A DNA stretch of 22,026 nt, from the NCBI GenBank assembly GCA_002245135.1, contig NGBS01000378.1:1-22026 (forward strand), read 5' to 3'. The first letter of the stretch is position 1. The number at the start of each line of letters is the position of its first letter. The notes beneath the pieces are model-generated. The model searched no databases. It was not told the origin of the DNA and saw nothing but the letters and a program-made list of their open reading frames with translations. This document shows positions 10,893-22,026 of the stretch, piece by piece. The translations under genes and the position numbers were made by a program. The stretch comes from Proteromonas lacertae. Its lineage: Eukaryota; Sar; Bigyra; Opalinata; Proteromonadidae.

Positions 10893-13800
10893 TTACACAC
10901 AATTGAGTGGTTGAGCAATTAAAGTTGATGATGCTTTTCTAGAGTTTTTACAAATACAACTATTAGTTGTTGCTTCTAAGAAGAATAACTCTGGATTTGA
11001 TAATGAACATAAAGTCAAATCACTACACTTCAATATATCTGGTTCAATAGGATAATTTACTCCTGATGCATTTCTTGCATTATTTCTTTGATAAGCTAGA
11101 TTTGTTTTCGACCCACTTTTACCAGAATTATCTGTAGGACCACTTAAAGAAGATCCTCCTGTTGTTCTAATTTCATTAACCCATATATATGTCAATTTTG
11201 AACCAAATTGAATCACTATGATGAATAATGTGCATATTTCAATTCCAATACCTCTAAAAATCAATAATACGTCTGGATTATCAATCATTAAGTAATTTAA
11301 TGGAACTTCAATTATTCCTGCAATACATATCAATGCTATTGTCATTGCTAAAGACATTGATTCATTGAATTCAGAAGCAGCATTTCTAACATTCCAAGCC
11401 AATTTACCACCATAACAAAATAAAAACAACAATAACAATACTTGAATAATTCTATTTAAATAAATATAAATATAAATATAAATATATTATACACAAAATA
11501 ATCATTCTGAGTGCATTCCACCAAATACACATTCTCTAAAAAATTTGAATGAGAAATACCTAATCTTAAAGTAGGTTTACTTTGATCTACAACCCACCAA
11601 ATTGTCAAATAAACCAATTCACAAAACATCATCAAACCAATCATCTGTAATAACTGTTTGTTAGATATTTTAACTCTTGCCAATTGCTTATTGTTAAATA
11701 ATTTATTAATTCTCCATGCTTTTGAAAATATTATACTGAATAAGAGTAAAATACTTAATGCTAATCCCCATACTCTTACAATACAAACCCAAACCTCTGT
11801 TGGTCTAAATGTAAACATTAATCCTTCAGTAGAAATTAATGCTAATGCAAATAAAGCATAATTAATAAATGCTGGACTTGCACTAACTATTACTTTTGTA
11901 TGTTTATATAATTGTACTAATGTTGATACAAAGCATGCTAATAGATAGTTAATAACAGCTAACACTATTACTATTGCACCAATTGCATCATTATATAGAT
12001 ATTCAAATTCATCTTTATCAAAAGTACAATCGCAAGATTGAACTCCATATAATATATCAGGTGGATAATATTTTACTCCTTTTCTTGGTGTTACTAAATC
12101 AAGATTATCATTATTAATTTTAAATAATGTTACACTTTTAGATAAATGATTGTTATGTTGGACATTTACTGCTCCAGATGGTGCTGTAAGTCTGACATTA
12201 AAATAACTCAGACGAAGATAAGCTCTACTTGGTATTTCTTCTTTTGTTTGTGTTGAAGCATATTCTAATGCAGATTCCCACAACTTTATTGCTACATAAG
12301 CTGATTCTATACTTTCAGACATTTGACTGTATTTTGTAAATTCTGTACTAAGTGTATAACTGAATGTATCACTTGTTGTTTCAGATAAAACAGTAGAATA
12401 TGATGAAACAACAAAAGATCCTGTTAATTGAACTAACATATCATCAGTAAACTCAAATGGTTCAAAGTTAAAGAAAATCATATTAAAAACGTTAAATCTA
12501 GCACCAAAAGCTACTAAATATTCGCTTAAAACTTGATTCTGATTTGATTCAAATAAATTAAACACTCCTACTCTACCAATTCTACTAATAATATCAGTAA
12601 TATTCGACATAATCTTTGCTATTTCTTCTTTATTGTATGGCGAACAATAAAATATTCCTTCAATATTATAACCAGCATCAATTGTCTTATTATAAATCTC
12701 ATTAGCTTCTATAACAGAATAAGCATCATTCAAACCAATAATTATTATATTATGAATACCAACATTGTTTAAATAATCCAATAATAAAGGTAATTTTTGA
12801 GCCATTGTTGTTCCAGTTATAACTGTCTTTCTATAACATGCATTGCCATTATCTCTACCTGTATCAATGAATAACATATCATTATCATTTCTATTAACAT
12901 ATCTACTAACTTCATCTCTGCAATAAGATGTCATACAACCAATTATAATTTGATATTGATTACTGAGAGTAATTTCACGAGCTTTAGCAAATATTAGATG
13001 TTTAGAAGGGAAGAAATGAACACCAATTAATCTATGATTCAATACACCACCATTATCATTAATATCTCTAATTGTTGCATCTTCTACTAATGACATATAT
13101 ATTTCAGTTTTCACACCTACATCTTTTTCATGTATAAATGCAATATATAGTGGATAACTATAGTAACTATATTCCTGATTAGTTCTTGATTACATCACAA
13201 AACCATCCTGTTGTATTAGTGTATTGATTAAACAATTCAGGATAAAATACACCTTTTGGACCATATTCAATTAATAATTGATTATTTGGAGTTACAGTAG
13301 CAGCATACATTCTTCTAGAAAGTAAATTATTCTTTTCAACATCTACTGAATCCGATGGAACTGAATTGGATATGGTAAATATACCAATAATTTTGGTAAT
13401 ATCATATTGATCTGCTGTACTTAGCTTACTAATTGTATTTGACCATATTAATAATCCAGAATATGCACTTTCATGTAAACTTGTTATTCTTATATTTGAT
13501 CCTAAATAGGAATGTAATGCAATATTAAATGAAGTTGATAAATTAATAACACCAATTTTATTCAATGCTTTATTTCCTAATGACTCAAAATATGTATCTA
13601 ACAACACATTTCCTTTCATACATTTCATATTATCAACTTTATGTATTAAATTTTCATCTATTAATACACTTATAACCTTGTATTTATTTGGTAATAGATT
13701 TGATTTACACATTTCATTAAAGAAATTTAAATTCTCTTTTTCATCAGATAATATATTCAAAATATAACCACCATTTCTTAATACTGTATTTATTGAATGA

Positions 13801-16800
13801 ACTGCATAATTAGCTGTTGTATACTCTATATTACCAATAATCCCCATTGATACATTAGTAAACCTATTATAAATCCATTTATAGACCACTTTAGAATATT
13901 CAGATTTCTCAGAATGTAATAATACTACATTTGTAGTTGATTCTATTAGATAATGTAAACTAGCTTCAGCTATTTGTGATGGATGTTTTGAAACTGAAAA
14001 TGTATGAGCATAACACTCAGTATTATAATTAATTCCAGTATAAATGAATATTTTTCTAACCTTTTCGAATAATGGAAGTAATGCTTGATATGTCTCATGA
14101 TTTGATCCTCCAAATACATACAAAATATTACCATTTGCTTTGAATGAATTAAATCCATCAACATAACCTTTTACACTTGATTTTGTATCATATAATTCAT
14201 ATATAACATATGTATCACCAAAATATTTTCTTTCATTTATATCTGATAATCCTAATAGAATCGTATGGAATATTTGTATTTCAATACCTTTCCATGCACC
14301 TGTCATTGAATATAATAATCCGATTGCATAAGTAGTTGGAAGTCCTTTTTCACCAATCGTTTTATCAGTAAAATCGCACACTGGATAAGTTGAATCAATA
14401 GTGTAATATATTATTGGTTCTACATAATTTCCAGTTTGAAATGTAATTATTTCTTTACCATCATTTTTATCTACTTTAAAAATGATCATTTTTCTTTTCA
14501 TTTGTTGATTCACTGCAAGTGATATTTCCCCTTCTGGAGAATTATATTTGACTTTAAATATTGATTCTTTTATTGATAAATATGTTAATTCTGAACTTTC
14601 ATTCATAGCTTTTACCATTAATCTAAATGCAGAATAACTTCTTTCTATTGCATCTGTTATTTCATCTTTTGAACCTAAACGTTGTTGCATATTTTCAATG
14701 AATAATTTATTCTCTTTAGTTTGTGATCGATAGTTATATCCAGTTACACCTTCAAAATCAATAATATTGCCTTTCTTTAACTCATAATACATATATAATG
14801 ATATTACATTCATATATGGTTCAGATAGATTCAACTTTGTTAATACTTCTTGCAATACATCGAATTGTAGATTATATCCAACAAATATGATTATGTTACT
14901 TTCATTCCTTGGTGATGTTAACATGAATTTGTTTAGATATTCGGTAATGTTTTCTTTAGTTATATTTGTATCAAACACTAATGGCTCATAGAATTTATAT
15001 CCGTATTTCTTAAAATACAAAGTCACAAAGCCTGTAACATGATAATAGGAAGATCCAATTAACAGATAATTATTATATTCTCTATTTATTAATACATCTA
15101 AAATATTCTCATAAAGTGTAGGATGAAATCCAGATAATATAACATTTGATTTACAATAACCAATATTTACTTGATTTAATACTAAATAAAACGAGGATGT
15201 ATCATCTTCACTCTCTATTACTTTCTTTATACATTCTTCTTCAGCAGATACTAGTATTAAATATGGATGATATTTTGCTTTATATTGAAGTATATAGTTA
15301 CTACAATAATTAGTATTAGATTGAGTATCATAGATATCACCTTTTAGGATGAAATCCTTGATTCCTCCTAATTCATTAACTTCATCAATTACTAATTGAT
15401 ATACATCAACAATACCCTTATTTTCTTCACTATCTCCACCAGTGATACTTCCAACTAATAATATTCTTATGGTTTTAACATCATATATTTCACCTTTACC
15501 TTCATAATTACATTGCTTTCCAGTATATTCTTGCAAATACCAACTCCAAGCCTCTGCTTCAGAATGATCAAACTTAGAATAAACAGTAATAAACCTCTTT
15601 TCTGTTGATGAATATTTCCCTACGAAAAAAGGTAAATTGACATGATGATTTGGTTCTAATGTGATTATTCCTGCACCAAATTCAACTGTTCTATGATACA
15701 TACTCTTCCTTAGTATATCCCAATTATATATACTTGATATATTGCCGTTACTATTTTCATATATACCAACAATTGCATTTTTCAATAACATTATACCAAC
15801 ATATGTAGAAATATACAAGGCAGATGGATTTTCAACTGCAGTATAATGATATACTACTTCTTTTGTTTTTTCATTTACATCAGAAACTACATCAGAAAAG
15901 TAATGAGAAATAATATGTATATTATTTAATATTTCTGAAGATACACCACTACTAGTAATTTCTTCAATCTCTATATTCATTATAAATATATTCCATTTAG
16001 ATTTGTCTATTTTAATATCACTACATATTTCCATAAATTGAATAGCTTCTACAATTGATAAATATACAATAATAACACCACCATCATCTATATTATTCCT
16101 ATATGAAAATATATTGGATTTAACTCTATCTACATTTAAGCTGTATGATTCATTTATATATAAGTCATTTTGATGTAATAATAATCCACTAGAAGCATCA
16201 GCAAATATATCAAAAAACAACATTGTATCATTATCATTATTACCAACATAATAGACATTTTGAATAACATCTAATGATAATATGTATTGTAATAATCTAC
16301 TCATATATTGATTAGGAACTAGACCTGTATATATTGTAAAATAATTACATTCTTGACCTAAACTCTGTTTGGGATATATAAATGGCTTCTTCTTATCAAT
16401 TGCTAATTTTTGTACTACACTTTTACATTTAATATTTGTACATCCTATAATACCAACTACATTATCCATGTCTAATATATCATTAATCTTATCAATAATT
16501 ATTTCATCAATTTCATTAGAATATTCTACTAATTTTGGTACAAATGTATAACCATTTATTAATACATTATCATTGATACTTCTTATTGCACTAATAGCAC
16601 CATTTAAAACAGAATTATCACAATCATTTTTAGTGGATACTTTGACTATTACACCAATAAATATCTCTGATATTTCAACAGCATCCATTGTATTTTGTAA
16701 GTCACACAAATACATTGGATTATTACTAAAGAATGATTCATATGACCTTGGTATATATTCTATTAGTGAATTAAATACATCTAAAACATCATATTCATAA

Positions 16801-19800
16801 TCTTCGCTTTCTATCACTTTTCTTATGCTAATGAAATATTCAACATGATTATTAGGTAAGAATGAAATTATTCCTGCAGGTGTATCATGTTTTTCATTCA
16901 TCATTAAATGCCTCAAAACTTCAGCATTTGATTTGAAATTTCCTTTCACATACATATTATAAAATATAGACATCAATGAAGCTGGTCTTGCTATATTTTG
17001 AACATATTTTGTTTGATAAGAAAAATATGATTTAAGAATATTCGAATATTCCTTATATTCATTTGATGATAATCTATTTGAATCTACTGTAATAGTATAA
17101 TAATGACCAACAAATGTTTCATCAATTAATAAAGAATCTAAATTCATTGATAAACTAAAATAAGCTGGTGGTTTTAACCCTTCATCATTCATTGCTTGTA
17201 TTAACAAAACAGAACTTCTTCCTTCTAAAAAAGATACAAATATTGCACCATTAACTGTATATCTTCTTATCAAATCCATAAGTGGTTTAAAATCATGATT
17301 GTCAGTAGGACTTTCATATTTATGAATAACATTTATACCATATACTTTAAATTGTGATTCAATCTGTTGTGCTATTGATTTAGATGTTGTAGTTATTGAA
17401 AATACTAAAACAACACCAATACCTGGATAATTATTCTTTAACCAAGGTGTTATAGTGAAATAGGTACTGAATGGATTAGCAAAATAAAACACATTTCTTA
17501 AACATTCTCTTCCTTCATAATCATAGAAATAAAATAACAATTTACTATTCTCAACAATATAATCATTTAATGCATATCTCAATTCAGTTGTCCATCCTCC
17601 GAATAAAGCATCAATTTCATAATATTCTGTAAAATTCTTTATTATTTCCACTGATTTTGTAGTATTATCTGATGACACTGTTACATAATATGGAACTAAA
17701 TAATATTTTGATTGAATTTCATTCTTTTCAATCTTTTCATTGATATGATTAGCCATTGATATTACTGTTTCAACCAATAATAAACCATTTGTTTTATAAT
17801 CAATATCACTGGGAAATATAATACCTATATTCACAGTATTAGGTTCAATTTTATCACCTATAGCTATTCCATTATGCTCAACTATTTGATTACAGATATA
17901 ATATGGTTTTTCATTTAAAACACTTCTCCAAGGTTCGCCTTTCCATAGATAATTCAATTGATTTATTCCTTCAATTAATCCAGTTTTAATATTTACTTTT
18001 CCTAACCAATTTCCTTGATTCAAAATGTTGTCTTTAGATATTTTTACTACTCCAATATCTGTTTGTGGTTCAATTCCATAAAGTGATTTTCTTATTTCAG
18101 TTATATTGTTTAAATCTTTGGTATTCTTCAATGCATTAGATATAATAGAGATTACAGTTGGATAAATAGCATCATAATATGTAGGATTTAATGAATTACC
18201 AGTATAATTTTTGATGTTAGTAAAAAACTCAACATTTCTTTGATTATCACTGTTGTATAAAAATGGTGAGAAAAATAACACACCATCTGCAATCTTTACA
18301 TTACTAAAATATGTCTTTTCCAAATCATAAACATAAATAGGATATACTTCAGTTATTTCTACCATCGAATCATGATAATCATCTTTTAGAATTGTATATA
18401 CTGTTGATAAAAAGTTTTCAGTCATTTCTGGTCTACCAATAAATACAATTGGAATTCCATCTGGAAACTTCTTTATTATAGTAGTTAAAAACCTTAACAA
18501 TCTACTATTCATCTCTTTTTGTATAATTATTTTTGATATTTGTATTTTATAATCCAATGTTTCTGCAACATTTTGCAACAAATCAGCACAAGATTTGAAT
18601 CTTTCATCATATAATAAAGCCAATTCATTATCAATATTATTCATTAAATATAACAATGGAGGAATAATTCTTTGATTTGGACTTGCAGTTACATATATTA
18701 CATTCTTTGAACATCTATTTCCTTCATTTAACCCAGTATATAATAATATCATATTTAATAAACTTAAGGCATCTTCTAAATAATTTTCTCTTTCCATATC
18801 ACATCCTCCTACTATTAACCTAAATCCTCTTCTATTCAATTCAATCAATAATCCTGAAGCATCTTCAGAACTTTTTGGACAATTGTATATTTCACCTTTT
18901 AATCTCTTAAACTGAATATAACCATTTAAATTCTCTTTGGTTATTTCCAATAATCCTAAATAATATCTATATAATGCATAAGTAGATTGATAATTCTCAA
19001 TATCCAATAGAAATGCAATTCCAATATAATTGTCTAATATCATTTCAGTACTATTAAGAAAATCAGTTCTATAATATTCATTACCATGATCAAAACTATT
19101 CCATACTTCTGGATAAATTGGTAATACAGAATAAGCATAATAATTTGCTTTATATTCTTCATTTATTATACGCATTATATAGATATAATTAGATACATAA
19201 TTATTCTTATATAATTTAACATTCCCAACACCAGTTTCAATTTCAGTATTATATAAACTATTTCTCATATCTGAAGAAGTTCTTATATTACTATTCATCA
19301 CTAATTGTACAGCATGAACACCATTATATATAGCAGTTGTGATTACTGACATTAATTCATATGGATTACCTTTATAAGTCTTTATAATATTGAATATTTT
19401 CTTATTCAAATTTGTATCAGCATCTAATGATGTTATAGATAAGATATATCTTCCAACCAATATTGATTTACTTATACTTGAATTTGATTTAAAATATGTT
19501 TCTAAAAGTGTTTTTGGATAATCTAACATAACTACTGGATAATTATCTACATCATATTCTCCATCAATTGACTTTAAAAATACACCTGTCACACTTTGTA
19601 AATATGTAAATATAGCACATGTATCAATATTAGTTAAATTGCTGTTCAATATGTTGGTTATTCTTTCAATTTCATCATCTATATTATTACTCTTTTCATC
19701 AACATATGTAACATTTGGATAAAAACCTAATGGATTTGCTTTATTTACAATATAATGACCAATTGAATGTCCAATAGAATCATTTGTTAAAAATGCAATA

Positions 19801-22026
19801 ACACAATTATGTGTTTGGTAAAATGAAACTAATGGGAATTCAGTAAATTGATTGGTTATTGAATTCAATTGAATTATGTTCTTATAAGTAACTTCACCAA
19901 CACTTTGATGTGGACTTAATAACAATTTATCAACTATTTCCAATACATCATTTATTTCATCTCTTTCTTCTTTATTAGTAGTGCCAATATAACCTATCAG
20001 ATAAGGATTCTTAGCTAGTTTCAAAATAGTTTCAGTGTAATTTCCATTAAACTCAGAATCTACATATATATCAATATTTCTACCATTTATTCCACCATCA
20101 TAATTGATTAAATCAATGACAAGTTGTAAATTATCTAAATACTGAATACCTTCATATGATTTTATATCATAAATAACACCAACTAAATATGTACTCTTTA
20201 TTATTGTTCCAGCATTATCTTTCCATGTACAAATATAACTTTCATTGTGAAATATATTTGTAGAATGAACATATGTATTATTCTTAATGATAACAACCTT
20301 TGTATTTGATATTAACTATATATTATAATATATTATTAATATTATACTCTTCCAATTCGTAAAACCATTGTTGCATAACCTGTATATTCAACTGAATAAA
20401 TACCACCAGGACTTTTATCTATATTTAATGTGGTTTGATATAAATGAGAACGAAATAACTTAGGATTGGTTGATAAAGACAATTCGCAGGCTTTTATCCA
20501 GAAATGAATTGAATTATAAGCAATAACTAACCTATTGGAAATAGGAAGATCAACAGCAAATTTATCTTTAAAATATGATTTTATTTTTTCCATTTCTTTA
20601 TTCTTCAATATATCTAAATAATGTCCTACAAATGAATATCCATACATATTTGTACCAGTTACTTTATTAATATAATATGATTGCAATTCATCTAATGAAT
20701 ATGACACAGATTTCCAACCATTTTGTATAGTTATATTGTTCTTATATAGAGTTGTATAGATTGCTTCATTATAAATATCTTCAGCAACATTGACAATTAA
20801 TCCACCTTTTGATATATCATACAACTGAACTAATCTATCAACAATGATTTCAGCTTCTTTATAATAATCATCACTATCGTCTTTTATTAATAAAGATACT
20901 CCATATGTTTTACCAAATACAGCTAATTGAGATTTCAATAATTCTACTAATGATCTTCCTCTGGAAGTGGTTGAACCAATTATTGTTATATTATCTATAT
21001 AATTCTCTACGATAAAACGAACAGTTTCATATATTATGTTTGTTCCACATATTCCTGTAAATATGACATTTGGTTCACATATATTACCTTCAGTATAATC
21101 TAAATAGAATAATTCTACATTTGTAGGTTTAGTAGACTGTATAATTGAATCTCGAATAGTTACATTTCCTGGAGAAAAACACAGCTGAAATATTATTTTC
21201 AATTATATCTTATTCACATCATTTAAAAATATTTTCATATCATCATACTGACTAATTGATATATATAATGGAGTAATTGTCTATCTAATAAACCACCATT
21301 ACTATTAATGTCTCTAATAGTTTCTAATGTTGAAATTCTTACAGTTCTATCAAAAATATAGTTGAAGGAGACAATTCATGAATGAATAAAATTGTCACAA
21401 TTTCTTTAGATATTATACCATTTTCTATATTATATACGAAGTTACATTCTCTACTTTTACTTTACCACACACACTGAGAGGATCATTTAATGTGTCTAAA
21501 TCGACAACTGCATTCAATATACTGTGTCTACCATTAGCACCTAATGTAACTATAATTATTAGATGTAGTGTAGTGATTCTCTCTCAACATTATTTTACCA
21601 CCTACATAATCAACTGGTGTGTTATATATAGCACTAAGTAGTATAAATGCATCTTGAGATGGTACTCTTTCATATGCTAATTTTAATATGTTGATTATAC
21701 CAATTCTATAGGTAAATACATAAGATATTTGAAAATATACATTTGTGCTTCTAGATCTGGATAGTAATGGTTTGTATTAAGAGCATTATAAGCAGAAATA
21801 TCATTACCAGTAACAGGTAAGTCTGAGAATGAGTTAATTTGTCCAGCCATGTTCAAAAATGGTTTATTCTGTGTAGATATCTGGTCCATAATTTTATAAT
21901 TCATTCCTGAACTAAATAAACCTAATTGAATCTTTTTAGTTGGATCTGCAACAGCATCTCGAATAACGCTTAGTATTTCTTCATATACATCTACTGCATT
22001 AGCATTAGTAACAATTGTACATCCAT
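10893..22026 (-). CDS. Giant class C GPCR with tandem UrtA/AmiC-like binding modules, 5' end outside window
   Basis: Surface receptor of the class C (GABA-B/metabotropic glutamate) family with an extraordinary extracellular array. 3' exons: 10893-11451 and 11493-13174 (41-nt intron, 11452-11492), then a 7.1-kb exon ending near 13194 and starting at 20315, then a 32-nt intron (20316-20347) and further exons upstream (20348-21424, 21466-21705, 21741-22026) split by 41- and 35-nt introns. The parts reading cleanly, 10893 to about 21202, code about 3,400 residues: seven full binding modules, most of an eighth, then seven membrane helices and a Ser/Asn-rich cytoplasmic tail of about 95 residues. 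No start codon with a signal peptide is visible, so the true N-terminus lies further right. There is no nine-Cys domain; a short CDC linker joins the last module to helix 1, as in GABA-B-like receptors. The ligand is unknown; UrtA/AmiC relatives bind urea, amides or similar small molecules. The model upstream of 21200 is uncertain. Confidence 0.88.
11160..11980 (-). other. Seven-transmembrane class C domain
   Basis: Helix 1 GAIVIVLAVINYLLACF; helix 2 FINYALFALALISTEGLMF; helix 3 VCIVRVWGLALSILLLF followed by SKAWRINKLF; helix 4 LLQMIGLMMFCELVYLTIWW; helix 5 YFVIIQVLLLLFLFCYGGK then LAWNVRN; helix 6 SLAMTIALICIAGIIEV; helix 7 IGIEICTLFIIVIQFGSK. The Cys before helix 3 and the Cys in loop 2 (LVECTQND) are placed for the family's usual disulfide. 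The 41-nt intron (11452-11492, AT repeats inside) splits helix 5 in phase 2. SPAFIN before helix 2 and K-WRI after helix 3 are class C hallmarks. Confidence 0.94.
12050..13174 (-). other. Binding module 7, membrane-proximal Venus-flytrap domain
   Basis: Begins YPLYIAFIHEKDVGV, then DATIRDINDNGGVLNHR, the classic 'I..IN..GG..GR' opening of periplasmic-binding type I domains. It continues YQIIIGCMTSYCRDEV (UrtA 'GCWTS..R' equivalent), IHNIIIIGLND, and ends PSGAVNVQHNNHLSKS, equivalent to the UrtA 'NHH' segment. It lies directly before helix 1. Confidence 0.9.
13167..13203 (-). other. Short intron between modules 6 and 7, boundaries ambiguous
   Basis: A frame change of +1 is needed here. Option one is a 19-nt intron at 13175-13193 (GTAATC...AATCAG), keeping WFCD before module 7. 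Option two is a 37-nt intron at 13167-13203 (GTTTTG...ATATAG), which fits the local size range and TAG acceptor rule but has an unusual donor. Both keep a Cys in the linker and give an open frame. Confidence 0.6.
13194..20195 (-). other. Six tandem UrtA/AmiC-like binding modules in one exon
   Basis: The exon (13194-20315) is open for 2,374 codons. Module starts read from the minus strand: module 1 at 20195 (TYLVGVIYDIK), 2 at 19028 (YIGIAFLLDI), 3 at 17837 (TVNIGIIFPSDI), 4 at 16670 (SEIFIGVIVKV), 5 at 15473 (TIRILLVGSITGG) and 6 at 14336 (TTYAIGLLYSMTG). Spacing is very regular, 379-399 residues, the usual length of UrtA-type proteins. Module 3 keeps the fullest signature: DALFGGWTTELR, then LLFYFYDYEGRECLRNVFY. 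Module 4 has VVGIIGCTNIKCKSVV and ends EPNHHVNLPFFVGKY. Modules 1 and 2 are more diverged (module 2 ILLYTG...VIYVTASPNQ). Linkers repeatedly hold a Trp and a Cys. The modules differ strongly from each other, so the array is old. Confidence 0.9.
20196..21460 (-). other. Binding module 0, with disrupted N-terminal lobe
   Basis: The C-terminal two thirds read cleanly: VNVELFYLDYTEG-like lobe start, EPNVIFTGICGTNIIYETV, DNITIIGSTTSRGRSLVEL, then across the 32-nt intron (20316-20347, GTATAA...ATATAG) into LISNTKVVIIKNNTYV. The N-terminal lobe is recognisable by similarity to module 7 (ILFIHELSP, then TLETIRDINSNGGLLDR, then ITPLYISISQYDD and KIIFQLCFSPGNVTIRD) but lies in several frames: frame changes near 21351-21360 and 21271-21285, and a TAA at 21203-21205. 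GT-AG intervals of 26 nt (21347-21372) and 33 nt (21185-21217) would remove the first break and the stop but also residues conserved in module 7. Confidence 0.65.
21466..22026 (-). other. Binding module -1, partial at window edge
   Basis: The C-terminal part of another periplasmic-binding type I module (VRDAVADPTKKIQLGLFSSG-like lobe, then after a 35-nt intron at 21706-21740, GIINILKLAYERVPSQDAF and GGKIMLRENHYTTSN, the 'NHH' segment). A 41-nt intron (21425-21465, GTAAAG...ATATAG) follows LNDPLSVC and leads to module 0. One single-base frame change near 21551-21560 separates TTSN from VTLGANGRHSILNA. A 49-nt GT-AG interval could skip it but would delete the conserved NHY segment. Confidence 0.6.

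Noticed and set aside
13194-20315. Bacterial operon or recent bacterial transfer of UrtA-like genes
   Set aside because: The modules are fused in one frame, joined by spliced introns to a eukaryotic seven-helix domain, and share the host's base composition. An ancient bacterial source for the fold is possible but not shown here.
1-22026. Ciliate-type genetic code with TAA/TAG as Gln
   Set aside because: Gln in the long frames is coded by CAA/CAG and recognised genes end where homologues end at TAA, TAG or TGA. The one TAA at 21203 that could be sense lies in a stretch with other breaks.
1-22026. tRNA, rRNA, transposon or virus-derived elements
   Set aside because: I saw no cloverleaf-like gene, terminal repeats, transposase, reverse transcriptase or capsid-type motif on either strand.

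Overview
The window is compact, AT-rich nuclear DNA from a eukaryote that makes motile cilia or flagella. Genes lie only tens of bases to about 160 bases apart. They are cut by very short spliceosomal introns, mostly 28 to 41 nt, with donors near GTATAT/GTATAA and acceptors almost always TAG. The standard genetic code fits: multi-kilobase frames end at ordinary stops. An axonemal dynein assembly factor (DNAAF3) implies motile cilia. Poly-Asn tracts and base composition suggest a protist or early-branching lineage, but I cannot name the organism.

Layout, left to right. 1-272 (minus): 5' part of an unidentified, possibly secreted protein that leaves the window. 339-5260 (minus): a NUP98-NUP96 nucleoporin precursor with FG repeats, a Rae1-binding GLEBS motif rebuilt across a 39-nt intron, the autoproteolytic domain with its His-Phe-Ser site, and a Nup96 part. 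5424-6758 (minus): a three-exon gene of unknown function. 6867-8507 (minus): a secreted sialate O-acetylesterase in three exons. 8604-9035 (minus): a small disordered FG protein whose 3' flank resembles the NUP98 start. 9088-10818 (plus): five-exon DNAAF3, divergent from the FG gene. 10893 to the right edge (minus): a giant class C G-protein-coupled receptor.

The receptor is the standout. Its 3' exons encode seven membrane helices of the GABA-B/class C type. Upstream is an array of UrtA/AmiC-like periplasmic-binding (Venus-flytrap) modules of about 380-400 residues each: one next to the membrane, six in a single uninterrupted 7.1-kb exon, and at least two more upstream, running off the window. 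Class C receptors normally carry one such module. The two upstream modules hold several frame breaks and a stop within about 350 bases, so the 5' part is decaying, badly sequenced, or spliced in an unrecognised way.

The genes form no evident pathway. They are a nuclear-pore gene, a glycan esterase, a cilium assembly factor and a surface receptor packed together.
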